Position numbers and translations under genes: made by a program. A stretch of 12,128 nt of DNA. Source: Bacillota bacterium. GTDB taxonomy: Bacteria > Bacillota_E > JAJZYS01 > JAJYTV01. The notes under the pieces are model-generated. The model ran no database searches, was not told where the DNA came from, and saw nothing but the letters and a program-made list of their open reading frames with translations. Where the stretch lies: contig JAJZVM010000122.1 of assembly GCA_021845645.1 (NCBI GenBank), forward strand, positions 1 through 12,128, in the 5' to 3' direction. Below are positions 1-7,946 of the stretch, piece after piece; position 1 is the first letter of the stretch, and every line of letters starts with the position of its first letter.

Positions 1-75
1 CACCTGCCGATCCTGGCCCAGGCCCTCGAGGTCTACGCCAGCCGCCTCGATGAAGCTACAGCCCGTGCGAGCTAG
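1..75 (+). CDS. C-terminal end of an unrecognised protein (5' end outside the window)
   Basis: Frame 1 is open from the window edge to a TAG at 73-75 and encodes 24 residues ending LDEATARAS. Nearly all codons up to about position 50 end in G or C, which matches the coding style of the window, so this is probably the true 3' end of a gene. The fragment is too short to assign to a family. It ends about 57 bp before the 62-bp repeat, the kind of spacing seen between a transposase gene and the end of its element, but nothing in the residues proves a transposase. Confidence 0.45.
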   Translation, partial: HLPILAQALEVYASRLDEATARAS

Positions 76-131
76 ATAATCCGCGAAATCGGGCGTCCCC
101 AAGTTCCACTACGTTCAGGACACCACCCCAA

Positions 132-193
132 CCTTTCCAAGCCGGTAAGGTTAGAGTAGATTCGCGCTGGTTTCAAGTGAACTGTTCAAACCC
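132..193 (-). repeat. 62-bp repeat, left copy, inverted relative to 11939-12000
   Basis: The reverse complement of 132-193 matches 11939-12000 at 61 of 62 positions. The single difference is at 166 versus 11966. Identity stops abruptly on both sides, at 131/12001 and 194/11938. The repeat contains an 11-bp dyad (TGAAC, one base, GTTCA) inside a wider GGTTT...AAACC pairing. An exact long match at this distance cannot be chance. It is most likely a dispersed mobile-element end or a MITE-like unit. Its family is not recognised. Confidence 0.93.
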
Positions 194-303
194 CGACGAA
201 CCGCTCCGTTGTGCCTGGCCTGCGCTATGATCTGAATCAGGGTACACCTGGGAGCCGCCTGACGCGCGCTTCCCGCACGTGACCGGACGAAAGGGCGGCA
301 GCC

Positions 304-1284
304 ATGGAGTACGTTCGCTTGGGTCACACCGGCCTCGAAGTTTCCCGCATCTGTCTCGGCTGCATGAGTTACGGCCAGCCCGAACGCGGCAACCACTCCT
401 GGTCCCTTAACGAGGAGGAGAGCCGTCCCTTCATCCGCAAGGCTCTCGAGCTCGGCATCAACTTCTTCGACACCGCCAACGTGTACTCGGACGGGACAAG
501 CGAGGAGATCGTCGGACGCGCCCTTCGGGACTTCGCCCGCCGCGACGAGATCGTGCTCGCGACCAAGGTGAACGGACGCATGCATCCGGGTCCGAACGGC
601 CAGGGCCTCTCGCGCAAGGCCATCCTGACCGAGCTCGACCACAGCCTGAGGCGCCTCGGCGTCGATTACGTGGACCTCTACCAGATCCACCGCTGGGACT
701 ACCAGACGCCGATCGAGGAGACGCTCGAGGCCCTGAACGACGTTGTGCGGGCGGGCAAGGCCCGCTACATCGGCGCCTCGTCGATGTACGCCTGGCAGTT
801 CATGCAGGCGCTCGCCATCCAGGAGCGGCGCGGCTGGGCGAAGTTCGTCTCGATGCAGGACTACTTGAACCTGCTCTACCGGGAGGAGGAACGGGAGATG
901 CTGCCGCTCTGCCTGTCGCAGGGCATCGGTGTCATCCCCTGGAGCCCCTTGGCGCGCGGTCGCCTCGCCCGCCCCTGGGACGAGACGTCGAAGCGCCAGG
1001 AGCGGGACCCCTTCGGCCAGTCGCTTTACGAGGCAATGGCGGAGGCGGACCGTCAGGTGGTGCGGCGCGTTGCCGACGTGGCGGCCGAGCGCGGCGTGCC
1101 GATGGCTCAGGTCGCCCTCGCCTGGGTGCTGCAGAAGGCCCCGGTGACGGCGCCGATCGTCGGCGCCACGAAGCTGGGGCACCTGGACGATGCCGTCGCG
1201 GCCCTCGGTATCCATCTCAGCCCGGAAGAGATCGCGCGGCTCGAGGAGCCGTATGTCCCGCACCCCGTGCTGGGATTCCGCTGA
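304..1284 (+). CDS. yajO: Aldo/keto reductase, YajO family
   Basis: The product is a 326-residue cytosolic NADPH-dependent oxidoreductase of the (beta/alpha)8 aldo/keto reductase superfamily. The catalytic tetrad is visible: D56 and Y61 in the NFFDTANVYSDG stretch, K88 in ATKVNG, and H129 in QIHRWD. Long stretches match the E. coli YajO type as I remember it, including RGNHSWSL, IVGRALRDFARR, HRWDYQTPIEETLEALNDVV, YREEEREMLPLC, IPWSPLARGRL and the PHPVLGF C-terminus. The length is normal for that family and no domain is missing. YajO has been linked to 1-deoxyxylulose 5-phosphate formation, but substrates of these enzymes are broad and the true one cannot be read here. The ATG at 304 follows a purine-rich AAAGGGCGG stretch. 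The gene stands alone, 224 bp before the lipoprotein gene, and no terminator is obvious between them. Confidence 0.93.
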   Translation: MEYVRLGHTGLEVSRICLGCMSYGQPERGNHSWSLNEEESRPFIRKALELGINFFDTANVYSDGTSEEIVGRALRDFARRDEIVLATKVNGRMHPGPNGQGLSRKAILTELDHSLRRLGVDYVDLYQIHRWDYQTPIEETLEALNDVVRAGKARYIGASSMYAWQFMQALAIQERRGWAKFVSMQDYLNLLYREEEREMLPLCLSQGIGVIPWSPLARGRLARPWDETSKRQERDPFGQSLYEAMAEADRQVVRRVADVAAERGVPMAQVALAWVLQKAPVTAPIVGATKLGHLDDAVAALGIHLSPEEIARLEEPYVPHPVLGFR

Positions 1285-1508
1285 CCGCTGGAGAAGGTGC
1301 CGCCCGCGTCCCGCGGGGCGCCCGCGCGGCTGCCTTCCACCCAAGGAGTGGCTGGGCCGGCGGCGCACGAACCCGAGGCGCTGCGCGGGTCCGGGAATCT
1401 CGCCGTTTGGCGCAACCTGCCGTTCGCAGCAGACGTTCTCCTTTGCGACCGCCGCGTCGTCGGCATCTCCCACGCCATGCCTCCACTCCCCCGAGAGGAC
1501 GTGCCACG

Positions 1509-3839
1509 ATGAAGACCCGCCATGCCCCCACCCTGATGGCCGTCCTCGCCGCCTTGACCTTGGCCGGCTGCGGCAGCGCCGCCGTGCAGACGCGCCCGTC
1601 CGCCGCCGACGCCACATCCGCGTCCTCTTCCGCCTTCGCTCGCGCCTATCGGTCGGCGCTCGCGAGCTCCCTCCAGGGCATGCCGCCCTCACGCGCCGCC
1701 ATCAAGGTGCTGCACGCCCAGCCAAGGCGGTTCGCCCGGGCGATCCAGGCGGCGCTCGAGCAGGATCCCCTGACCACCACCCTTGAGGGCGTCCAGGGCT
1801 GGTCCCTCCTCGCGGATCTTCCTGGCCCGCTTGCGGTGCCGATCGCCGAGGAGGCCATCGTTCGCTATGGCGTGGCGCCGCCGAGCGGCGTCTCCGTGCC
1901 GGCTGCCTTCCTGCTCTCCCAGATCCGCCATGGGCCTCCCTGGGCTGTGCGCGCCGCCGTACAGGCCCTCTTCATGAACGGACATGCGGGCACCGCCCTC
2001 GAGCTCGCGGCGCTCGCCGCCATACCGGCGGCCGACGCCACCGACGCCCAGGCGGGCTATTACCTCCCTTCGTCGCCCACATGGCTCGCCAGGGTGCTCA
2101 AGGACGCCAAGATCACGGATGCCGTCAAGCAGGCGATCCTGGGCGAGACGTACAGCGTCGCACCGGGCTCGTACCCGCTGCTGCTGCGCTACACGAGCAC
2201 CGTCCGAGACCCCGCCTTGCAGGAGCAGGCTCTCGTCGTCCTGGCGCAGAACGGCCAGCCGGGCGCTGTGCGGGATCTCGCCGCCTTCAGCGACCGGCAC
2301 CACACCTTTGCGGGCATCGTCTGGCCGGCCTCGCTGATGCTCGCCGTGAAGCAGGCCGACCCGCACGGCTACATCGCCCAGGGCATGGCGGACGTCTCCG
2401 CCCTGACCGGCACCCCCTACACCGACGTCCACCGCTGCATCCCCCAACGTGACCAGTGCGGCCTCTTCCTCGAAGGACAGGCCCAGTACGACCCGGCGCG
2501 GCTGCCGCAGTGGCGGGCCCTTCTGAGCCGCCTGCAGGGGCATCCCGGCGCGGACGACATCGCCTACATCATCGGCCGCGAAGAGGAGATCGGGCATCAC
2601 TACGGCCAGGCGGTGCTGGCCTTCGACCAGGCGCTTGCCCTGCCGGACGGCGGCATGCAGTACGACGCGGCCAGCCGGCTCGTCTGGGTGCTCGACGTCG
2701 AGATGACGAGCAAGGGCATCGAGCAGCTGATCCCGGCCGCGCCCAACGGTCTCAGACCCCTGCTCGGCTACGCTCGGGCCGTCCACCTCCTGCGCGAGGG
2801 GCGGTACGGCGAGGCCGTCGCGGGCCTCGAGTCCCTGGCGGCGGACCCCCAGGCCCTGACGGATGCGCTGCCGGGCATCTCCTACCAGGCGACCCCGTTC
2901 CTCCGCTACTTCGTGGCTTGGCAGCTGCGGGCCGCCGAGCGCCTTGAGACGCTGGCGAAGGCCAAAGGCACGGCCGAAGGCGCCTTCCGCCTCGCGCAGG
3001 ACAACTTCCAGAACCCCCTCCTCTACTACATGGGTCTTTGGCAGGGCACGCGCGCCGGCTACATCGCGTTCGCAAGCGGCGGCACCTACCCCACCCCCGC
3101 GTGGATGCGCTACCAGGCCCAGTTCAACAACTACGCCGTCGCGGCCAGCCTCTACGCCCGGGCGGCACGGCTCGCCGGGAAGAACGCGGCCTTGCGGGCC
3201 AGCGATCTCTACGGCGAGGGAGAAAGCCTCGTCGAGCTCTCGGACTACGGCTCCGGCAGCGACCTCTACCCGCCCTACGAGCTCGAGCGGCAGGCCGAGT
3301 CGCTCCTGAGGGCCGCGGCCGCCGCCGATCCCCGGGCTGGCGTGGCCGCCAAGGCCCTGATGTCCCTCTACTACCTCACGGGCGACAAGGCCCTCTTGGC
3401 GCGGGTGGAGAAGGGCTATCCCGGCACCAGTTCCGCCTACGACGCCAAACTGCGCCTTGAGCCCCGCTACCGCTTCACGGTCCAGCCGCTCGGATCGGCC
3501 TCGCTCGACTTCCAGCCGATCTGGACGACGAACCTCCTGTCCCAGAGCGAGCGCTCCGCGCTCGACTCGATCTCCGGCACAGGCAGCGCCGTGTTCGGCC
3601 AGGAGACCCTCCTGCGCATCGCGCCCAAGCTGCCCCAAGGCGCAGAGCCCGCGGTGGTCTGGGTGCGGGAGACAGCCCCGGGCACGCTCCTCGTGCAGTG
3701 GGACACCTATACGCCGGCCGATGTCCCGGGCCTCCAGAAGGTCTACTTCCCAGGCCAGGCCTACGCCCGCGTGTTCGGGGCGTTCACGAAAGTCCGCTTC
3801 CAGCAGGTAAACTACGGCTACCTCCCGGGTCTGCAGTAG
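1509..3839 (+). CDS. Large secreted lipoprotein with alpha-helical (TPR/Slt-like) repeats, function unknown
   Basis: The ATG at 1509 is preceded by GAGAGG and begins a clear lipoprotein signal: basic start MKTRH, hydrophobic core, then lipobox LAGC with the lipidated Cys at residue 21. An upstream start at 1407 in the same frame would bury this signal, so 1509 is chosen. The mature part (776 residues in total) opens with a low-complexity Ser/Ala linker. It continues as alanine- and leucine-rich helices reminiscent of TPR or of the superhelical domain of soluble lytic transglycosylases. No catalytic transglycosylase motif is seen. Two close cysteines (HRCIPQRDQC, roughly residue 310-320) could form a disulfide outside the membrane. 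The last ~120 residues are richer in beta-type sequence and aromatic residues. It probably acts as an envelope scaffold or binding protein. It converges on the SDR gene with a 24-bp gap. I do not recognise a named family. Confidence 0.85.
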   Translation: MKTRHAPTLMAVLAALTLAGCGSAAVQTRPSAADATSASSSAFARAYRSALASSLQGMPPSRAAIKVLHAQPRRFARAIQAALEQDPLTTTLEGVQGWSLLADLPGPLAVPIAEEAIVRYGVAPPSGVSVPAAFLLSQIRHGPPWAVRAAVQALFMNGHAGTALELAALAAIPAADATDAQAGYYLPSSPTWLARVLKDAKITDAVKQAILGETYSVAPGSYPLLLRYTSTVRDPALQEQALVVLAQNGQPGAVRDLAAFSDRHHTFAGIVWPASLMLAVKQADPHGYIAQGMADVSALTGTPYTDVHRCIPQRDQCGLFLEGQAQYDPARLPQWRALLSRLQGHPGADDIAYIIGREEEIGHHYGQAVLAFDQALALPDGGMQYDAASRLVWVLDVEMTSKGIEQLIPAAPNGLRPLLGYARAVHLLREGRYGEAVAGLESLAADPQALTDALPGISYQATPFLRYFVAWQLRAAERLETLAKAKGTAEGAFRLAQDNFQNPLLYYMGLWQGTRAGYIAFASGGTYPTPAWMRYQAQFNNYAVAASLYARAARLAGKNAALRASDLYGEGESLVELSDYGSGSDLYPPYELERQAESLLRAAAAADPRAGVAAKALMSLYYLTGDKALLARVEKGYPGTSSAYDAKLRLEPRYRFTVQPLGSASLDFQPIWTTNLLSQSERSALDSISGTGSAVFGQETLLRIAPKLPQGAEPAVVWVRETAPGTLLVQWDTYTPADVPGLQKVYFPGQAYARVFGAFTKVRFQQVNYGYLPGLQ

Positions 3840-3863
3840 CCCTGCGACCCGCCAAGCCCGCCC

Positions 3864-4589
3864 TCAGTAGGCGTCGCCCCTGCGCCCGAACGGCAGCAGC
3901 ATCACCTGGGACACGTGCGCGCGCCCACCGGTCTCCAGCATGTCGCGGATCGCGTCCGCCACCTCCTCCGGGAGCATGGCGCTCGGCTTGAGTTGGCCCG
4001 GGAAGCCGTCGAAGTCGGTCTCGACGCTACCCGGGCAGAGCACGGAGACGCGGATGCCCCATGGTCCGACATCCTGCGCGAGCGACTCGCTCAGCCCCAT
4101 CAGGGCGAACTTCGTCGCGGAGTAGGCCGAGGACGTCGCGGTGGCCCGCACGCCTTGCACGCTCGAGACGTTCAGGATGTGGCCGCTTTTGCGCGCCAGC
4201 ATGTCCGGTAGGAAGGCCTGCGTGATCGCGACGAGGCCGAGGATGTTCACCTCGAGCATCTCCCGCCAGTCGTCGAGCCCGAGCTCGAGGAACGCGCCGT
4301 ACCTGCCGACGGCGGCGTTGTTGACAAGCGCGTCGACCGCTCCGAAATCGCGCCGCACCTGCTCCGCGATCGCGGCCGAGCGGGCGTGGTCGCGCAGGTC
4401 TCCCGCATACCGGCGCACGTCGGCGCCGAGCGCGCGCACCTCGCCCTCGATCTCCCGGAGCGCCGCCTCGTCGCGCCCCAGGAGCGCGAGACGCGCATGC
4501 GCCCGCCCGAGCTCAAGCGCCGTCGCGCGGCCGATTCCCCTGCTCGCTCCCGTGACCACGACGACCTGACCGTCCAGAGACACACGCAT
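3864..4589 (-). CDS. Short-chain dehydrogenase/reductase (classical SDR)
   Basis: This is a 241-residue cytosolic NAD(P)H-dependent oxidoreductase with a Rossmann fold. All classical SDR motifs are in place: cofactor loop TGASRGIG (13-20), NNAA (90-93), structural N115, catalytic S143 in NVSSVQG, and Y156/K160 in YSATK. Arg17, and Arg39 after the second beta strand, suggest a preference for NADPH. The substrate is not evident; 3-oxoacyl-ACP reductases and sugar or ketone reductases share these features. An upstream in-frame ATG at 4604 exists, but the ATG at 4589 has GGGAGG at 4597-4602 with ideal spacing, so it is preferred. The gene is divergent from the GntR regulator, with about 95-110 bp between them, so the two may share a control region. 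Confidence 0.92.
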   Translation of the reverse strand: MRVSLDGQVVVVTGASRGIGRATALELGRAHARLALLGRDEAALREIEGEVRALGADVRRYAGDLRDHARSAAIAEQVRRDFGAVDALVNNAAVGRYGAFLELGLDDWREMLEVNILGLVAITQAFLPDMLARKSGHILNVSSVQGVRATATSSAYSATKFALMGLSESLAQDVGPWGIRVSVLCPGSVETDFDGFPGQLKPSAMLPEEVADAIRDMLETGGRAHVSQVMLLPFGRRGDAY

Positions 4590-4596
4590 CGGCTTT

Positions 4597-4602
4597 CCTC
4601 CC
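4597..4602 (-). promoter_or_regulatory. Ribosome binding site deciding the SDR start
   Basis: GGGAGG on the minus strand lies 7 bases before the ATG at 4589. The alternative ATG at 4604 would lie upstream of this site, and only GAGGAAG sits close before it. The site therefore argues for the shorter protein. Confidence 0.65.
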
Positions 4603-4699
4603 ATCTTCCTCGGCCAGGAGCCGGGGCGAGGTGTTCCCCGCCCGATCGTCGAAGCCTCGAGAATCCAGGGACGAAACCACGGAACTGAGGGTGTGACGG

Positions 4700-5533
4700 A
4701 TGGCTGAGGGGACGCCCCGCGGCGCTGGACCTGGTGCGACGGCGCACTCGGCCTCGCCGCCCATCGCCGAGCGACGCTTTGCGGACCTCTTCGGCGACAA
4801 GGAGCCAGGACGCGGCTCGAACGCCGTGGCGCTGCAGATCCAGCGGGCCATCCTCTCCGGCGCCATCCGCGTCGGCGAGCGCCTGCCGAAGGAGCGCGAC
4901 CTTGGTCAGTTCTTCGGCGTCAGCCGGGCCACCTTGCGCGAGGCGCTCAGGATCCTCGAGGCCTCCGGGCTGATCGAGGTGCGCAGAGGATCCTCGGGCG
5001 GCATCTTCGTCTCCAGCCCGCCAGTAGACCGCACAGGCGCCGCACTTGGCGCCCTGATCCAGCTCGGCAACGTGACGCCGCGGCATTTCACCGAGTTCCG
5101 CCTGACGTTCGAGATGGAGAGCGCCGAGCTCGCCGCGCGGCGGGCGTCCGCGGACGACATCGCCCGCCTGATGGGCAGCGTCGCCAACCTCGTGGAGGTG
5201 GCGAACCGCCCAGGTGTACCCTGGAAGACCTATATGGAGCTCGACATCCTCTTCCACGAACAGCTGGCCTCGGCCTCCGGCAATCCCATCCGCGAGGCCG
5301 TGATGCTGGCCCTCAATAGCGCCTTCCGCCAGTCCGTGCTGATGGTGGGCAGCCACGACACGCCCGAGTGGCGCCGGCGGCAGGCCAGCGAGCTGCTCGG
5401 CGTCGCCCAGGCCGTCCAGAGGCGCCGGCCGCGGGTGGCGCGCCGCCTGATGGAGCAGCACATCCGCGAGAGCGCCGAGGTCTCGGAGCAGCTCCTGACC
5501 CCTGCGCGACACGGGAAGACTCCCGACAGCTGA
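4700..5533 (+). CDS. GntR-family transcriptional regulator, FadR subfamily (wHTH + FCD domain)
   Basis: The product has 277 residues. After a ~40-residue Pro/Gly/Ala-rich N-terminal tail there is a winged helix-turn-helix (about 43-106). It has the GntR signature GERLPKERDLGQFFGVSRAT, the recognition helix around 75-92, and the wing RRGSSGGIFV. An all-helical FCD effector domain follows (about 125-260), with D182 and H186 (LDILFH) and H254 (QHI). These are positions that usually bind a metal and a carboxylate ligand. The histidine expected around residue 232 is leucine here. FadR-type regulators commonly sense organic acids and repress neighbouring catabolic genes. This gene is divergent from the SDR and converges with the glycyl radical enzyme gene with only 15 bp between stops, so either may be its target. 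The ATG at 4700 follows a GAGGGTG stretch. Confidence 0.93.
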   Translation: MAEGTPRGAGPGATAHSASPPIAERRFADLFGDKEPGRGSNAVALQIQRAILSGAIRVGERLPKERDLGQFFGVSRATLREALRILEASGLIEVRRGSSGGIFVSSPPVDRTGAALGALIQLGNVTPRHFTEFRLTFEMESAELAARRASADDIARLMGSVANLVEVANRPGVPWKTYMELDILFHEQLASASGNPIREAVMLALNSAFRQSVLMVGSHDTPEWRRRQASELLGVAQAVQRRRPRVARRLMEQHIRESAEVSEQLLTPARHGKTPDS

Positions 5534-5548
5534 CGAGAGCTCTCCGCC

Positions 5549-7904
5549 CTAGAACGCCACCTGCTCCGTGCGCGCGATGATCTCGTCCTGCAGGGCCCGG
5601 CTGAGGTCGCAGAAGTAGTCGCTGTAGCCGGCCACACGGACGATCAGGTCCCGGTACTCCTCGGGATGCAGCTGGGCGTCGCGCAGCGTCTCGGCGCTCA
5701 CCACGTTGAACTGGATGTGGTGGCCGTCCATGCGGAAATACGCCCGCACGAGGTGCAGGAGCTTCTCGAGGTTCTCGTCGCCGTCAAGCACCTGCGGGAT
5801 GAACTTCATGTTGAGAAGGGTGCCGCCGGTGCGGATGTGATCCATCTTGGCCATGGACTTCACGACCGCCGTTGGGCCGTTACGGTCGGCGCCCTGCACC
5901 GGCGAGATGCCCTCCGACACGGGCTGCCAGGCATGGCGCCCCTCCGGCGTCGCGCCGGTCACGGAGCCGAAATAGACGTGGCAGGTGGTCGGCAGCATGT
6001 CGATGCGGTAGGTGCCGCCCTTGGTGTTGGGCCGCCCGTCCACTGCCGTCTGGAAGAGATCGAACAGGCGCCGCATGATGTCGTCGGCTGCGTCGTCGTC
6101 GTTGCCGTAGCGCGGCGTCTCGTCCATGAGGCGGGAACGCAGATCCTCGTCGCCGTCGAAGTCCCGCGCCAGGGCTCCGAGGAGTTCGGTCACGCTGATC
6201 GCCTGCTCGTCGTAGACGTGGCGTTTGATCGCCGAGAGGCTGTCCGTGAGGGTGCCGATGCCGACGCCCTGGATATAGCTTGTGTTGTACCGCGGGCCGC
6301 CGTCGTTGTAGTCGCGGCCGTTCCTGATGCAGTCGTCGGTGATCACGGAGAGGAACGGCGCGGGCATCTGCCTCGCGTAGAGCCGCTCGATCACGTTGTT
6401 GCCTTGGATCTTGACATCGAGGAAGTAGCGCATCTGGCGGTCGTAGGCTGCGAGCAGGGCGTCGAAGTCCGCGAACTGACGCGGGTCGCCGGTGCGCGGA
6501 CCGAGCTGGCGCCCGGTGCGCGGATCGACCCCATCGTGCAGCGTGAGCTCCAGGATCTTGACGAGATTGAAGTAGCCGGTGAGGATGTAGGCCTCCTTGC
6601 CGAAGGCGCCGGCCTCGACGCAGCCGCTCGTGCCGCCCTCCCGAGCGTCCTCGGGCGTCTTGCCCTGGCGCAGGAGTTCCTGCACCACGGCGTCGGCGTT
6701 GAAGATCGAGGGCTGGCCCCAGCCTTTGCGCACGATGCGCAGGGCCTGGCGCAGGAAGCGATCCGGCGTCTTCTTGCTGATCTGCACGTTCGAGCTCGGC
6801 TGCAAAAGCCGCATCTCGTCGATCACGTCGAGCACCAGGTAGCTGAGCTCGTTGACGCCGTCGGAACCGTCCCCCGTCAGGCCGCCGCTGTTGATGTTGG
6901 CGAAGTCGGTGTAGGTGCCGGACTCCGCGTTCGTCACGCCGACCTTGGGTGGAGCGGGCTGGTTGTTGAACTTGACCCAGAAGCACTCGAGCAGTTCCTT
7001 CGCCTGCTCCTCTGTCAGCCGCCCGGCGTCGAGGTCCTGGCGGTAGAGGGGGTAGAGGTGCTGGTCGAGCCGGCCGGGGTTGAAGGCGTCCCAGGTGTTG
7101 AGCTCCGTGATGACGCCGAGGTGCACAAACCAGTACGCCTGGAGCCCCTCCCAGAACGTCCGCGGCTGGTGCGCGGGCACCCGGCCGCATACCTCGGCGA
7201 TCTTCAGCAGTTCGAGCCGGCGGGCCTCGTCGGCCTCCCTGGCCGCGAGCTCGCGCGCGAGGTCCGCGTGCCGCTCGGCGAAGCGGATGATGGCGTCGCA
7301 CGTGACCGACATGGCCCGCAGCTCTTCCCGCTTGTCGTAGGCGTCCGGGTCGCCAAGGAAGTCGAGGCGGCCCAGTTCCTCCTCGATCTCGCGCCTATAG
7401 TCGAGGAAGCCTTTGCGGAAAATCTGGCCGCCCCCTGCGGTGTGGCCAGGGGCCCGCTGCTCCATGAACTCCGTGAAGATGCCGGCGTCGTAGGCCGCGA
7501 GCCACTCCGGGGTCATGCTCGCGAAGATCTGGTCGCGCAGCGACCGGTCCCGCCAGAACGGGATGGCCTCCTGCTCGTAGAACTGGGTGGTCGCTGAGTC
7601 GACCGCGTACGGGATCTTCTCGCGCGAACTGAGGACCTCGAGGTCCTCCACCGTGTGGCAGCAGAGCTCAGGGTAGGTGGGCGACGCCTTGGGCGCCGGG
7701 CCCCGCTCTCCCACGATCAGTTCTCCGTCCTGGATCACGATCGTCTTGTGCTCCATCACGTACGCGAACGCGCGCGCGCAGCATCGGCACCGAAAGGCCC
7801 TTCGCGTTCCGGTAGAACGCGGTCATGAGGCGCGCCCGCTCCATCGAGACGGTCGCCTTGGCGTCGACGCTCCTGCGACGCAGGTCCGCCACCCGTTCGT
7901 TCAT
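5549..7904 (-). CDS. hypD: Glycyl radical enzyme, trans-4-hydroxy-L-proline dehydratase (HypD)-like, frameshifted near its N-terminus
   Basis: The main frame (7759 down to 5549) encodes 736 residues with the thiyl-radical cysteine and partner glutamate in GTSGCVEAG (Cys codon 6620-6622). The glycyl loop RVAGYSDYF has its Gly codon at 5627-5629, 25 residues from the end. A GCVE site rather than a Cys-Cys pair excludes classical pyruvate formate-lyase. FTEFMEQRAPGHT, WDAFNPGRLDQHL, STYTDF-like ESGTYTDFANIN and GKEAYILTGY match, from memory, the substrate-pocket positions F152, H160, D278, S334, D339, F340 and Y450 of Clostridioides difficile HypD. The missing N-terminus (MNERVADLRRRSVDAKATVS...) starts at 7904 behind a strong ribosome binding site but is in another frame. 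The two frames join at 7769-7779, and correcting them gives 784 or 785 residues, the expected size. It would dehydrate hydroxyproline to pyrroline-5-carboxylate in anaerobic cytosol; another GRE dehydratase or C-S lyase is possible. The enzyme class is certain; the substrate is an inference. Confidence 0.9.
7769..7779 (-). other. Frameshift site in an alternating CG run within the glycyl radical enzyme gene
   Basis: On the minus strand the N-terminal frame reads ...GLSVPMLRA up to this alternating GC stretch. The conserved continuation (AFAYVMEHKTIVIQDG) resumes in another frame immediately after it. Deleting one base, or adding two, restores the frame. Adding a two-base unit would also restore one residue between LRA and AF, as the family usually has (LRALAF), so a two-base contraction is the better explanation. 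No ribosome binding site precedes the internal start codons at 7756-7759. Confidence 0.88.
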
Positions 7905-7911
7905 CGACCAA

Positions 7912-7918
7912 CCCTCCT
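7912..7918 (-). promoter_or_regulatory. Ribosome binding site for the true N-terminus of the glycyl radical enzyme
   Basis: AGGAGGG on the minus strand lies 7 bases before the ATG at 7904. It supports translation starting there rather than at 7759, and so supports the frameshift interpretation. Confidence 0.8.
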
Positions 7919-7931
7919 CGCTCTTCAGACG

Positions 7932-7946
7932 GGCGGCCTAGCCGCC
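7932..7946 (-). other. Perfect GC stem-loop over the activase stop codon
   Basis: GGCGGC (7932-7937), a three-base loop, and GCCGCC (7941-7946) form a 6-bp stem that includes the last codons and stop of the activase, 28 bases before the next gene. No T-run follows in the direction of transcription, so a Rho-independent terminator is unlikely. It could stabilise or process the activase-dehydratase mRNA, or simply reflect the Gly-Gly-stop codons. Confidence 0.35.

Noticed and set aside
226..231. TATGAT as a -10 box for the aldo/keto reductase
   Set aside because: No acceptable -35 at 16-18 bp spacing; TTGTGC is only 11 bp away.
1407..1508. Upstream start for the lipoprotein
   Set aside because: It would place the signal peptide internally; the ATG at 1509 gives a textbook lipoprotein signal.
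151..1692. 513-codon minus-strand frame over the aldo/keto reductase
   Set aside because: Shadow of an unmistakable YajO-type gene; its end is just the translated repeat.
1689..3638. 649-codon open frame antisense to the lipoprotein gene
   Set aside because: Arg/Gly-rich shadow of a GC-rich gene; the plus strand has a signal peptide and lipobox.
5666..7597. 643-codon open frame antisense to the glycyl radical enzyme
   Set aside because: High-GC shadow; composition is Val/Leu/Arg/His-rich with no motifs, and the opposite strand is fully conserved.
7756..7759. Internal start codons for a shorter 736-residue glycyl radical enzyme
   Set aside because: No ribosome binding site, and it would lose the conserved N-terminal ~48 residues that are present upstream in another frame.
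5549..7904. Pyruvate formate-lyase or choline lyase (CutC) assignment
   Set aside because: The active site is GCVE rather than a Cys-Cys pair, and no CutC-type microcompartment genes are nearby; the pocket motifs fit HypD better.
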